Assembly (NCBI GenBank): GCA_003999685.1
Contig: CP021221.1
Location: 3,224,001-3,288,000, forward strand
Direction: 5' to 3'
DNA from: Taiwanofungus camphoratus
Taxonomy: Eukaryota; Basidiomycota; Agaricomycetes; Polyporales; Taiwanofungaceae
DNA length: 64,000 nucleotides
Below are positions 19,578 through 34,253 of this stretch, piece by piece. A program made the translations under genes and the position numbers. The notes below the pieces were generated by a model. It was not told the DNA's origin, ran no database searches, and was given only the letters and a program-made list of their open reading frames with translations. Every line of letters starts with the position of its first letter. Position 1 is the first letter of the stretch.

Positions 19578-22500
19578 CTCTCGTGGGCAACCGAGCGAGA
19601 TCAACCTGCATGACGTCAATGTGCGCGCCCTATCAACCACGATCATCGCCAACGCAGATCAACGTCGTGAACGACCAGAGCTTGAAGCTCGCAACGACCG
19701 TTGCGCGCGCGCTCGCAGATGCGCTTCCCGGGGACCGAGATGCCCCTTGGATCTTCAAGACGGCCTCCTGCCCCCTGCTCGCGGGACGTCGATATGTATA
19801 CATATTGCGATCCCGGCCTTGCGTTTGGCCCATATCGTGGTCAGATGATAGTGTACCTTCAGCAACTTCATAGACAACAGAGGTCGAAGCTCGCAACGAC
19901 CATTGCGCTCGCAGGTGCACTTCCCGGGGACCGAGATGCCCTTTGAATCTTCTAGACGGCCTTCTGCCCCCTGCTCGCGGGACGTCGATATGTATATATA
20001 TTGCCATCCCGGCCTCGCTTTTCGCCCATATCATGGTCAGATGCTAGTGTACGTTCAGCACCTTTATAGACAACGAGAAGCTCGAAACTCACAACCGTCG
20101 TCCTGCCTGCAGATGCCCTTTCGATCTTCAACATAGCCTCCTGCCCCTGCTCGCGGGACGTCGATATCTCGATTCTGCGTTGCCTCGATTAGAACGGTTG
20201 GACAGGACGATCGAGTTCCCGTTGCCAAATGAGACGGCCCGCGCCTGCATCCTTGAAATACACGCGCGAAAGATGTCTGTCTCCCTCAATGTTAACTACG
20301 AGGAGCTTGCTCGATGTCCTTGTCGATGTGCGCATTGAGAATGAACGTCTAGACGAAACACATACAAAACGAATATAGACGTTGCGACAGTGGCCTCGCT
20401 TTCGGCCCACATTGTGATGGTTCCCCCTCTCCGCAAGAATACTCCGTTCGAGTCCAATCCAGGCCACGAGAGATTGAGAGCGCATGCCTTTGCCAGGTTT
20501 GCGTGCAAACACGGTTGACCCTGATCTTGACCCCTACCTCCTACCCTCCTCTGCCTCCGCGGTGTGCACTGCGCTCGCAGTCGCGGCGCTGCGGCGGAAC
20601 CTCATAGCGCACGCGGCCGTGGACGTAGAGATTGTCATTAGGGGATCACGCGCAAAGATGGCAGAGCAGCTGGAGCAGATACTGGCTCTGCGTGCTGCGA
20701 ACATGACCGTGCGCAAGCTGCTGTGAAGAGATGTCGGCCGTGGGGGCGGGATGGACAGTGCGAGAAGCACGAGTGGTTGATGCACGCTGGTCTGGTCTGT
20801 TCGTCGCTCTCGCTTTTCGCAGCGAAATGTCTTTTCAAGGCCCCATAAGTACTCCCAGCAGTGTGCCTCTACGTTTTCGATGACCCCTGCTCTAAATCAC
20901 CGTTAGCACACTTTCCGCAGTGAGAGATCAAAACCACTCACCCTCCCAGTACGTGGTTCAACATAGCCTTTTGCCCCTGCTCGCGGGACGTCGATATGTA
21001 TAGACATTGCAATAATGACCTTACTTTCGGTCCGTGTCGTGTTCTTCTATAGCCACAGACTATAGCATTTCCGACTGGCATTACGAAGGCATAGCAGAGA
21101 CGTGACGACGTCGGACTGCGACACCCTCTTATACCTTTATAATTATGCCGTTGCGCAATGGTTGCTACGAGTGACTTGACCGAACATTCCATCATATGTT
21201 GCATAACGTACATAATGTATAGCCATTGTAAACTGTTTTTACGTCTGATCAAATCATTCATATATGAAGCGTGAACATTTCCGCCACCGGTTCTCGTGTG
21301 AATTTGGTTACTCTGGCGGTTTCGGCGGCGTCACCGTGTGACCGAGTCCATGATACTACCGACCCGACCGTTATCTTATCTGCAAGCAGTTCCGTCTCGA
21401 AACATGAGATGGAGCTGCAGACAATACTTATGTCTGAGAAAGAGTGTAAATGGCTGTCTGAGAGTGTGCAGAGTGTCGGCCCACAACCAAACTGACATCA
21501 TGTTTAAGAAGGTAGTTCGTAGCAATTGCTTGTGAGCACAGGAGGTCGATTGGCCGACCTTTGATTGAGCTTTCTCGCTGCGCAAAGCTCAATCCTCGGG
21601 TCTCAAATTTCTGTATACCAATTGCAATGTAGATGAAACTGTCTATTAAATTACATGTGCCCCCATTTGCAGTGTGCTACAATATACTGACTGACTTGAA
21701 GCCGTGTGCATGCCTTCGACCTAATTTCGAGCACAAAACAACAGAATGCTGATGCAGCACTCGAAATTGGATCGACGCTCGTTCGTTCGCACTCTCTGGG
21801 ACAATCTAATCAGCAACGATCCCAGATAGGTCACATCTGGGAGTCTCTCGTCCGTTTCGCCGTGATTCCGAGTCCACAACCATATCCTAGGGTGAGGATT
21901 TTTTTATTACAGATATGCGAGTCTGAGGACAATATCTACGCAATCGAGGTAAGTGCGCATACCTTTCCGCTGCATGAAACTGTGCTAATCTGTTCAATTT
22001 TGTCTTTTGCCTTTTTCCGCGGAGCTGCGCTCCTGTCCTTACAATACTAGGTATTACGGCCTCCCCGTTCCGTCATGGCTACAGCAGGGAGCTCCCTATC
22101 CATTAACGCAAATTGAGATGAAATTGTGTACCCACTGACTGTCTGTATTCCCGACACATTATTCCTTCACAAGCCCGTCATCTGCATGTACTCGTCATTA
22201 CTGCCATCAAGATTCCATGTTGCAGGTAAATTTACCCAGCCGCGTCGTTTCGTATTTTCGAAATACGAACTTTCGCGAGTAATAGCCGCCGCTGAGGTAC
22301 GCGAAGGTTCGCGCGCGCAACGCTACGTTGCTTTCTCAGAGTGTCTCATCTATTCTTACCCTTCCGTAGAATCCTGCACCGCCAGCGGCACACCACGGTT
22401 CTCTGCGCTGCAACGGAAGGTTTGCCGTTGCAGACCTGGACGAAGTTTCCTGGCCGTCTCGTATCTGGGGACCTTCTCGATCCTGCACTCGTTCATTCGG

Positions 22501-24653
22501 GTCCTCGTCATCAAACTATCCCTGGGCCTGTTCAAAAGCCTACCAAGGTATCCCGCTGACTGCAGAATTCCGGCTCCCGAGTATTTCGTGCATAAATTCT
22601 AGCGGCTAGGTGCGCGTTACGCGAACAGAGGTACGTTACGATCACGGTTGCGACGTACGATATGTCCTGCTTACCGAACTGTTTTACTTTGATCCATCCT
22701 CTACAACCCTACACATCTACCGGTCTGAGCAGAATATGGTCAAGGCTATGCGGACGGGATTCGACTGTACGAGCGCAGACGTACCTTCCAGGTACGTGAT
22801 CTCTCGTCTCGCGGCGGTTCTCTTGCTCACTGTGGTGGGCATTCGCCGTTAGTCTTCGCAGGTACGATGTTCCTCCGTTTCAGCGGGAGGAGACATCTTC
22901 CGCTCGTTTCGCTTGTAGCGAAGGTTCGCTAGCGATTGCGCTTGGTCCGATCGAGTACGTACGTGTGATTTCCCGTCTCCCGTGCGTCCTTCCCCACCCC
23001 ATTCTCCGTTGCCCTTTCCGAGGCTGACGCGCTACGGAGATGCAGCGGCCACTTCCGCCCGTCTTCCCTGCAAGCGAGGACCCGAGCGTGGACAGCTCGT
23101 CGTCACCAGGGCACCGCGCCGCGTAGCCTCTAGCGGGATGACGAGAGCCGCGCAGGGACGCCGGGCGAGCGAATGCGAGATGGGCGGCGTTTCTCGTCTC
23201 TCGCCTCCGCGGGTATTCGTTTCGCCTGGTTGGATGGAGGATGGGGTCGGCGTACCGGGGCGGAGATGGAAGGAGGAGGATTGGGGTATAAAGCGGTGAG
23301 TGTTCTTGCCGTTCTCTTCTTCCGTCCCCTTTCCAGTCCGTCCTGTTTACCCTCCATTTTCTCCTCCCCCCGTCTCTTCCCCGCATCTCGATCAGGCTTA
23401 CCTCAATCATGCCAACACTCACCATGCTTCCATCATGGAGCACCTTCCACGCAGTTCACCGTCGATGAGGTAAGGAAGATACCTGTATTTCCGTCAATCT
23501 ATGTACTGACATGTCTGCTACCTACCTGCACCATGCTCCCCATTCGCGATGCGGCCGTGTCGCTTGACTGCGCTCACCACTCGTGAGCGTCCGAACGCGT
23601 TCATCGCGCGATCCTCACGGTAGCGAGGATGCCAGTGCCGTCGACTGCCCGCCTGACCACTCGCCCGACCGCTCACTCGATCGCTCGCCCTTCGCCTCGC
23701 TCTCGATCACTTTCTCCCTCCGCTTCACGCATCACGGAGCGTCAAGACCACAGGTACGTACCGGTTCGTCTGAGCCGGCCCGCCGCCGAACTCACCCTGC
23801 CGTTCCTCACATTCCAGACGTCGCGCTCGCCGCGTGAGCGGCTCCGTTGGCAGGGGGGCGGGCACAAAAGCACGGAGGAAGGCGGTGGTGGCAGTATCAT
23901 AGAAAGAAGTAGATTACCGTAGCGTAGCGTAGTTACCCTCTCGGTCGTGCACAGGTACGGCGGGTGGTGCGTTGCGGCACTCGCGCCGTGTTCGTTCTCG
24001 GCCAGCCAGCCGAGACCCAGTGGCGAGATTTGAGGGGGAAAGACGGGCATAGTGGATCCCGTCCGTCCCCCATTCCTCGAGCGCGCCGAGGCGCTCGCAG
24101 CTCGTACGGGGCGCAGCGTCGGTAGCTATGCGGCTTCGCCGAGGGAAACCGCACCAAGTCCGGGTCTACGCCGTTCGCAAGTGGGCAGGATAGTTGCTGC
24201 TGGCAACTGGCTTACTGCACGTGAAACGACGAGCAGGGACCAGCCGTGAGCAGCGTCGGTACCGCCAGGACGAGTGCCTCGAGAACGGCAGATGGCGGAC
24301 GTCAGACGCTGGGAGCAGGGTTCAGCGAGCCGGGAGCAAGGCTGGGATGACGTACCTAGCGGGACATCCAACCCACGGCTGCGTCACGCCGGGCGTTGAC
24401 ATCAAACGCCGTTCGTCATCGGCCTGCCAGAGAAGGCACGGGCGCTGACTGGCATTGCGCGCGGATAGTCTGCGCGCGACGCTGGAATTCGTCAGCGCGT
24501 GAGGCCGTGCGCCGTTTGCGAACGTGCTGCGTTTGAGACGGTTGCCAGTCGTGAGCCGTGGAAGGCTGGATGGGATGGGCCGTTGGCGGTATCGCGGCGC
24601 ACGGATCGGGGACAGTGGGCAGAGGGAAGGGGATACTGTCAGCACCGTCTCAC

Positions 24654-25680
24654 CCTCAACGCCTGCTGCTCGATCGCGGTCCGCGGCCCGCGCTTCTCGA
24701 AGAGATTCGCAAGCGCGCCCGCGAGCACGGAGTATGATCGCCGCGTTCGCTTGCACAGCCACGCCTGGTGCGTCTGCGCGGCCGTCGAGAGGCACGGGCC
24801 GCGGCCTCCTCGGCGTCGTCAGGGAAGGGAGAGTCCGGGGAAGGGGACGCGGAATGGAGAACGGTGTGGCGGAGGAGCGAGCGCGAGCGGGTGGAGCTGG
24901 CGCGCCGCGGCCTGGGCTCGGGGGGAGTGCGTTGAGGACGAATTTGTAGAGGACGACGAACGAGCCCGGGGTCAGGGGCACGAGGGTGGTGGTGAGATGA
25001 CGAGGCAACATGGATGATAAACGGGGGCGCACCGAGCACGGCTGCGAGTCTGAACGACTCGGGCCCGAACGCTGCATGCTGTATGAGCGCAAGGCACGTC
25101 TCGGTCAGTACAGCGGACGGAGAGACGTCGTGAGAGAGGTGGATCGGAACGATCCACCGGTCGCTCACTCTGCCTGCCGGGAGAGCGAAATGACGTAGCC
25201 CGTCTTAGCTGACGGGCTCTCTCGGCAGATCCGCGCTGTGTGCTATCGCTGTGTGCACACATGGGGACACTCACCTCGGCAGGTCGTCGATTCTGGTCAC
25301 GCGCAGGATCAGATTGACACCCGAGGGGATAGCGAACGCCAAGCCACCCGCCCCTGGCGTTTGACAGCGCAAAGGCGTCAAGATTCGCGACGCTGGAAAA
25401 GGCTGGGGGACGTACCGAGGCCGCCCCTTCCGCCATGCTCGAGACACTCCCACTGGTCCTGCAGCTCTTCGACGGGCCGCTCGCCGCTGTCGCGCCAGAC
25501 GATCTTGCGGGCCTCGCGGAGGCGCTCCCCTTAGTTTGCGAGTGCGACGGAATTGTCGAACGAGGCCATGGCGCGCTTGGGGGCGAATTCGAGGAAGGAG
25601 GGCGTGCGCGACAGGCCGGGTGCCTGGTCCGAGTCCGGGGAAAGCGGAGAAAGAGGCGTGGTGGCGTTGCGGGGAGCCAT
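24654..25680 (-). pseudogene. TMEM135-like relic, unit 3
   Basis: Same as unit 2, displaced by 9600 bp. Confidence 0.7.
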
Positions 25681-26261
25681 GGCGCGCTTGGGGAGTCGGT
25701 TGCGGCTGGACAGGGGGAGCGCGAAGAGCAAGAGCGCCTGCAGCTGCGTGACGTCTGGTTGGCTTGGAGCGCGACTAGTGATGTGGGGGAACTCACCTGG
25801 GCGTGGCTGCAGCCTCTCTCGAGCCAGCGCGGGGACAAGGATGGTTGCCGGAGACGGAGCCAGACACGAGGCGTACAATATGAGAGGTGGCGTCAGTGTT
25901 GCTGAGATTGTCGAGATAAGCGACCAACAAGCGCTGGGTGCGTTGGCTGAGAGGAACGACGATGCTGGAGACGAAACACCGAGAACGCTGCGGTCGCGCT
26001 CGTTCAGTGTGAATTTCCCCGTCTTGCGACTCTGTCCTCCTGAGCACTCTGCACACACGGCAAGGCTTCCACCCGCTCTAAGGCCGTCTGCGGCGGGGGA
26101 GCGTGTTTCCCGCGTGCCTATCGACAGCTGCAGGCCTGACCACGACGAGAATAGCGGCGTCTGACAGCGAATCACACTCGGATCGTCGACGAACGTGCCT
26201 GCCGTCCGCCCCGCCGAAGCCCTCCTTGCGCGTTTCTCACTGATGTGACCTGACACGAGCC

Positions 26262-27555
26262 ATGTCGAAGCAACAGAGCCAGCTCCTCCCCGACGCTTAT
26301 AGCCGCTGCAGGAGCGCGAGGGGCATCAAGACTCTCGGTGCGTACCCTGCTCTGATCTGGACGAGGCGCACGCTCTGCGGCAAGATGTCGAGCCTCTTTC
26401 TCATCTGCGTGTCGTTCTACGTCTTTTGCGCGTACGTGACGCTGGTCGCGTCCAAGCCCGACTCGCGCTCTGGCAGGCAGCAGCCCACGACGTCGGGCGG
26501 GTTCGCTCTGCCGGAGAGCGCACACAGCTGGGCGATGTACACGCCGTACTATCCGCTGGACGACTACGTGCCTCCGCCACAGGACTGCGAGATTGTCCAG
26601 GTGAGCGTCGTGTGCGGTCTGCGTCGATCGATCGCGATCGTCCGCGGTGCAGAGTCGTGGTCCGCGGACGTATCGGGGCATTCCCCCTTGCATTTCATAT
26701 TGACGATCGCCGGTCATGTCACAGGTCAACATCGTACGTCATACGCTATCTCGTAGATACATCGCATCGACTGAGGCTTCCGCCAGCTGCAAAGACACGG
26801 CGCCCGGTACCCGACGAAATCGGCCAGCAAGGCGATCAAGAAGGCGCTGAAGAAGCTGCAGGGCGCAAAGAAGTTTACGGACCCCCAGATGTATTTCCTC
26901 CACAACTTCACCTACTCGCTGGGCAAGGACGACCTGGTGCCGTTCGGAGCTGCAGAGTGAGCGTGGTCCTGCTACGATCGGGCGGTGGACTGACAGAGGC
27001 CACATAGGTCGTATGAGGCCGGCGAGCAGGCGTTCTGGCGGTACTCGGATCTGATGAGCGAGGACAAGCTGCCGTTCGTGCGGGCTTCGAGCAAACAGCG
27101 GGTGGTGGATTCGGCGACGAACTGGACAGCAGGTATGTTGACGTCGTCAAGTTGATGGCCCGACTCACGTCGTAGGAAGGATTCGCGGTGGCCAGCCACC
27201 AGCAATACGCGCCGGTCCTGTCGGTCATCCTGTCGGAAAGCGTAGGTCGGTCTCGCGCCATCTCACACACAGCCGGCACTCACGCACGCATAGGCCAACG
27301 ACACCCTGGACGACGCGAACTGCCCGAACGCCGGGTCAGCGGACGCACAGGACGCGGCGTGGCAGGCGGTGTACGCGCCGAACATCACCGCGGCGCTCAA
27401 CGCGTACGCACCGGGGGCGGACCTGGACGACGACGACACGGGGAGCCTGATGAGCCTGTGCCCGTTCGAGACGGTGGCCAAGATGGGACGGGAGCGGGTT
27501 CTGCGGGCTGTTCGAGCAGCTGGGGGCGTTCGCTGGGTACGAGTACGCGGGCGAT
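26262..27555 (+). pseudogene. Phytase relic, unit 3
   Basis: Identical by eye to the unit 2 relic, displaced by 9600 bp. The microexon is at 26725-26733. Confidence 0.88.
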
Positions 27556-28016
27556 GGAGGTGGAGGTGGAGTGGGGTGTTGAGGGGGCGTGTGATGCTTA
27601 CGTTTTGAAGAGAGGATTGGTGTGCATGGAGGTTAGGGTCAAAAACAGGTAAGTTCACGACGGTTTTTGGCTATGTCCACTGACATGGCTTCCCCTCCCC
27701 GCAGGGACACTCCGTTTTTATCATTTCCAGGGGGGCACAGAAGATGTCCCCCCTGGTAGAGCTAAATAAAGATGCAAGTCCTCGACGGTTTCAGACTCCG
27801 TGGACTTGCATGACTTCCCCTCCCCGCTGACCCGGGGCATAGATGACGTGGCCCCCCCGGTAAGTCCAGATCCATTCTGGCCTTTATTCACTTACGCGGC
27901 TTCCCCTTCCCGCAGGAACACTCCAATTCACGCCGCAAAAGATCTGCCCTGGCCGCTGTCCCCATCTCAAAGGGATGAGCATCGTCGAAACCCTAATCTA
28001 GGGTTTATCGCTCTCA

Positions 28017-29177
28017 GCGGAACGCCTTCTGGAGGTCCCGTAAGTACTCCCAGCGACGACCGAGCACTGCTCTAACTCACCGTTAGCGCGCTTTCCACAA
28101 CAATCGAGATCGGAATGACTCACCCTCCCGGTAGTTGATGCACCGCAGGCCTTGTCTTCAACGGTTGCGACGCAGGACAGGCCCAGATTGGTACGTGCTT
28201 CCCTCTTCGTCCGCTTGTTTCTTGCGGTGGAACGTCGTTTGAAGGTTTTGTAAGTACTGCGCGCGCACAATGATCCAGATCAAAATCACTCACCAGGTGG
28301 TTTCAGATAGCTGATATCCCACCACAGGCCTTGTTTTCCACGGCATACGGGCACACCATACTCGATATACCACGGTGGGTAGTACGGCACGAGCAGCCTG
28401 TCAATTTGGATGACACCGCCTGTGCCCCCACCAGTCGTAGACCGTCCCCACGAGAGCACGCTGACCACAGTGCCTTCCTCACTTTCGAGCTCCCGGAAGA
28501 TAATATTGCCGTAGATCGACTCTGAGGTATGTAGCATCGAGTACGACAGGGAGTCGTTGATGGCTAGGGGTTGGTTGTTGTACAGTACATCCTCCACACC
28601 CGCGAGTGGATTCTGTGCTGCTGGGGTCGGCGTCAGAGGTGTTGGTTGATGATTGCACGTAAACGCTCTTCGTCGGCATATAGCGCCGTCAAATTAACCT
28701 GTTTGAATGCACCGTCCATTGGGCACAGAAGTGTCCACCCACCGCCACCCAGGCCCATGTCCACCCACTGTGAACCCTCGGGCGGCACAGTATCATTCAG
28801 CACCCAATCAAGCCCAGCCTTCATCGTCATCGTCGCCATGGTTGTACCCTTCGCGGCTCTGATGAGCTTGCTGACAGTGAGTTGCGCGGAGCATGGGAGA
28901 GAATCGTGCGTGCTGCCCCTCCAGTTTGAAACGCCATACGCCGTTGATAACCCAGTCTTAGGTTAGCGTTCTCCATGACGCAGCGGACGTCCAGGAACAT
29001 AAAGTCCTGGCTCGCACCGTCATTAGCCCACTCGACGCGAAGATCGTGATCGAAATGACTTACCCCCCTCCTTCAAAATTCCTCCTCCTGACCTTGCGCA
29101 TGTATGGCAAGCACGCCGCACACCTAGATGTACGTTAATAAAGGTAAACCAATGACATATTTATTTCTAATGCTTAC
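28017..29177 (-). pseudogene. Decayed unknown coding region, units 3/4
   Basis: Same content as at 8817-9977, displaced by 19200 bp. Confidence 0.5.
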
Positions 29178-32100
29178 CTCTCGTGGGCAACCGAGCGAGA
29201 TCAACCTGCATGACGTCAATGTGCGCGCCCTATCAACCACGATCATCGCCAACGCAGATCAACGTCGTGAACGACCAGAGCTTGAAGCTCGCAACGACCG
29301 TTGCGCGCGCGCTCGCAGATGCGCTTCCCGGGGACCGAGATGCCCCTTGGATCTTCAAGACGGCCTCCTGCCCCCTGCTCGCGGGACGTCGATATGTATA
29401 CATATTGCGATCCCGGCCTTGCGTTTGGCCCATATCGTGGTCAGATGATAGTGTACCTTCAGCAACTTCATAGACAACAGAGGTCGAAGCTCGCAACGAC
29501 CATTGCGCTCGCAGGTGCACTTCCCGGGGACCGAGATGCCCTTTGAATCTTCTAGACGGCCTTCTGCCCCCTGCTCGCGGGACGTCGATATGTATATATA
29601 TTGCCATCCCGGCCTCGCTTTTCGCCCATATCATGGTCAGATGCTAGTGTACGTTCAGCACCTTTATAGACAACGAGAAGCTCGAAACTCACAACCGTCG
29701 TCCTGCCTGCAGATGCCCTTTCGATCTTCAACATAGCCTCCTGCCCCTGCTCGCGGGACGTCGATATCTCGATTCTGCGTTGCCTCGATTAGAACGGTTG
29801 GACAGGACGATCGAGTTCCCGTTGCCAAATGAGACGGCCCGCGCCTGCATCCTTGAAATACACGCGCGAAAGATGTCTGTCTCCCTCAATGTTAACTACG
29901 AGGAGCTTGCTCGATGTCCTTGTCGATGTGCGCATTGAGAATGAACGTCTAGACGAAACACATACAAAACGAATATAGACGTTGCGACAGTGGCCTCGCT
30001 TTCGGCCCACATTGTGATGGTTCCCCCTCTCCGCAAGAATACTCCGTTCGAGTCCAATCCAGGCCACGAGAGATTGAGAGCGCATGCCTTTGCCAGGTTT
30101 GCGTGCAAACACGGTTGACCCTGATCTTGACCCCTACCTCCTACCCTCCTCTGCCTCCGCGGTGTGCACTGCGCTCGCAGTCGCGGCGCTGCGGCGGAAC
30201 CTCATAGCGCACGCGGCCGTGGACGTAGAGATTGTCATTAGGGGATCACGCGCAAAGATGGCAGAGCAGCTGGAGCAGATACTGGCTCTGCGTGCTGCGA
30301 ACATGACCGTGCGCAAGCTGCTGTGAAGAGATGTCGGCCGTGGGGGCGGGATGGACAGTGCGAGAAGCACGAGTGGTTGATGCACGCTGGTCTGGTCTGT
30401 TCGTCGCTCTCGCTTTTCGCAGCGAAATGTCTTTTCAAGGCCCCATAAGTACTCCCAGCAGTGTGCCTCTACGTTTTCGATGACCCCTGCTCTAAATCAC
30501 CGTTAGCACACTTTCCGCAGTGAGAGATCAAAACCACTCACCCTCCCAGTACGTGGTTCAACATAGCCTTTTGCCCCTGCTCGCGGGACGTCGATATGTA
30601 TAGACATTGCAATAATGACCTTACTTTCGGTCCGTGTCGTGTTCTTCTATAGCCACAGACTATAGCATTTCCGACTGGCATTACGAAGGCATAGCAGAGA
30701 CGTGACGACGTCGGACTGCGACACCCTCTTATACCTTTATAATTATGCCGTTGCGCAATGGTTGCTACGAGTGACTTGACCGAACATTCCATCATATGTT
30801 GCATAACGTACATAATGTATAGCCATTGTAAACTGTTTTTACGTCTGATCAAATCATTCATATATGAAGCGTGAACATTTCCGCCACCGGTTCTCGTGTG
30901 AATTTGGTTACTCTGGCGGTTTCGGCGGCGTCACCGTGTGACCGAGTCCATGATACTACCGACCCGACCGTTATCTTATCTGCAAGCAGTTCCGTCTCGA
31001 AACATGAGATGGAGCTGCAGACAATACTTATGTCTGAGAAAGAGTGTAAATGGCTGTCTGAGAGTGTGCAGAGTGTCGGCCCACAACCAAACTGACATCA
31101 TGTTTAAGAAGGTAGTTCGTAGCAATTGCTTGTGAGCACAGGAGGTCGATTGGCCGACCTTTGATTGAGCTTTCTCGCTGCGCAAAGCTCAATCCTCGGG
31201 TCTCAAATTTCTGTATACCAATTGCAATGTAGATGAAACTGTCTATTAAATTACATGTGCCCCCATTTGCAGTGTGCTACAATATACTGACTGACTTGAA
31301 GCCGTGTGCATGCCTTCGACCTAATTTCGAGCACAAAACAACAGAATGCTGATGCAGCACTCGAAATTGGATCGACGCTCGTTCGTTCGCACTCTCTGGG
31401 ACAATCTAATCAGCAACGATCCCAGATAGGTCACATCTGGGAGTCTCTCGTCCGTTTCGCCGTGATTCCGAGTCCACAACCATATCCTAGGGTGAGGATT
31501 TTTTTATTACAGATATGCGAGTCTGAGGACAATATCTACGCAATCGAGGTAAGTGCGCATACCTTTCCGCTGCATGAAACTGTGCTAATCTGTTCAATTT
31601 TGTCTTTTGCCTTTTTCCGCGGAGCTGCGCTCCTGTCCTTACAATACTAGGTATTACGGCCTCCCCGTTCCGTCATGGCTACAGCAGGGAGCTCCCTATC
31701 CATTAACGCAAATTGAGATGAAATTGTGTACCCACTGACTGTCTGTATTCCCGACACATTATTCCTTCACAAGCCCGTCATCTGCATGTACTCGTCATTA
31801 CTGCCATCAAGATTCCATGTTGCAGGTAAATTTACCCAGCCGCGTCGTTTCGTATTTTCGAAATACGAACTTTCGCGAGTAATAGCCGCCGCTGAGGTAC
31901 GCGAAGGTTCGCGCGCGCAACGCTACGTTGCTTTCTCAGAGTGTCTCATCTATTCTTACCCTTCCGTAGAATCCTGCACCGCCAGCGGCACACCACGGTT
32001 CTCTGCGCTGCAACGGAAGGTTTGCCGTTGCAGACCTGGACGAAGTTTCCTGGCCGTCTCGTATCTGGGGACCTTCTCGATCCTGCACTCGTTCATTCGG

Positions 32101-34253
32101 GTCCTCGTCATCAAACTATCCCTGGGCCTGTTCAAAAGCCTACCAAGGTATCCCGCTGACTGCAGAATTCCGGCTCCCGAGTATTTCGTGCATAAATTCT
32201 AGCGGCTAGGTGCGCGTTACGCGAACAGAGGTACGTTACGATCACGGTTGCGACGTACGATATGTCCTGCTTACCGAACTGTTTTACTTTGATCCATCCT
32301 CTACAACCCTACACATCTACCGGTCTGAGCAGAATATGGTCAAGGCTATGCGGACGGGATTCGACTGTACGAGCGCAGACGTACCTTCCAGGTACGTGAT
32401 CTCTCGTCTCGCGGCGGTTCTCTTGCTCACTGTGGTGGGCATTCGCCGTTAGTCTTCGCAGGTACGATGTTCCTCCGTTTCAGCGGGAGGAGACATCTTC
32501 CGCTCGTTTCGCTTGTAGCGAAGGTTCGCTAGCGATTGCGCTTGGTCCGATCGAGTACGTACGTGTGATTTCCCGTCTCCCGTGCGTCCTTCCCCACCCC
32601 ATTCTCCGTTGCCCTTTCCGAGGCTGACGCGCTACGGAGATGCAGCGGCCACTTCCGCCCGTCTTCCCTGCAAGCGAGGACCCGAGCGTGGACAGCTCGT
32701 CGTCACCAGGGCACCGCGCCGCGTAGCCTCTAGCGGGATGACGAGAGCCGCGCAGGGACGCCGGGCGAGCGAATGCGAGATGGGCGGCGTTTCTCGTCTC
32801 TCGCCTCCGCGGGTATTCGTTTCGCCTGGTTGGATGGAGGATGGGGTCGGCGTACCGGGGCGGAGATGGAAGGAGGAGGATTGGGGTATAAAGCGGTGAG
32901 TGTTCTTGCCGTTCTCTTCTTCCGTCCCCTTTCCAGTCCGTCCTGTTTACCCTCCATTTTCTCCTCCCCCCGTCTCTTCCCCGCATCTCGATCAGGCTTA
33001 CCTCAATCATGCCAACACTCACCATGCTTCCATCATGGAGCACCTTCCACGCAGTTCACCGTCGATGAGGTAAGGAAGATACCTGTATTTCCGTCAATCT
33101 ATGTACTGACATGTCTGCTACCTACCTGCACCATGCTCCCCATTCGCGATGCGGCCGTGTCGCTTGACTGCGCTCACCACTCGTGAGCGTCCGAACGCGT
33201 TCATCGCGCGATCCTCACGGTAGCGAGGATGCCAGTGCCGTCGACTGCCCGCCTGACCACTCGCCCGACCGCTCACTCGATCGCTCGCCCTTCGCCTCGC
33301 TCTCGATCACTTTCTCCCTCCGCTTCACGCATCACGGAGCGTCAAGACCACAGGTACGTACCGGTTCGTCTGAGCCGGCCCGCCGCCGAACTCACCCTGC
33401 CGTTCCTCACATTCCAGACGTCGCGCTCGCCGCGTGAGCGGCTCCGTTGGCAGGGGGGCGGGCACAAAAGCACGGAGGAAGGCGGTGGTGGCAGTATCAT
33501 AGAAAGAAGTAGATTACCGTAGCGTAGCGTAGTTACCCTCTCGGTCGTGCACAGGTACGGCGGGTGGTGCGTTGCGGCACTCGCGCCGTGTTCGTTCTCG
33601 GCCAGCCAGCCGAGACCCAGTGGCGAGATTTGAGGGGGAAAGACGGGCATAGTGGATCCCGTCCGTCCCCCATTCCTCGAGCGCGCCGAGGCGCTCGCAG
33701 CTCGTACGGGGCGCAGCGTCGGTAGCTATGCGGCTTCGCCGAGGGAAACCGCACCAAGTCCGGGTCTACGCCGTTCGCAAGTGGGCAGGATAGTTGCTGC
33801 TGGCAACTGGCTTACTGCACGTGAAACGACGAGCAGGGACCAGCCGTGAGCAGCGTCGGTACCGCCAGGACGAGTGCCTCGAGAACGGCAGATGGCGGAC
33901 GTCAGACGCTGGGAGCAGGGTTCAGCGAGCCGGGAGCAAGGCTGGGATGACGTACCTAGCGGGACATCCAACCCACGGCTGCGTCACGCCGGGCGTTGAC
34001 ATCAAACGCCGTTCGTCATCGGCCTGCCAGAGAAGGCACGGGCGCTGACTGGCATTGCGCGCGGATAGTCTGCGCGCGACGCTGGAATTCGTCAGCGCGT
34101 GAGGCCGTGCGCCGTTTGCGAACGTGCTGCGTTTGAGACGGTTGCCAGTCGTGAGCCGTGGAAGGCTGGATGGGATGGGCCGTTGGCGGTATCGCGGCGC
34201 ACGGATCGGGGACAGTGGGCAGAGGGAAGGGGATACTGTCAGCACCGTCTCAC

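Larger units (their letters stand above)
19192..28791. repeat. Array unit 3 (9600 bp)
   Basis: No difference from unit 2 was seen by eye; all landmarks are displaced by exactly 9600 bp. Confidence 0.93.
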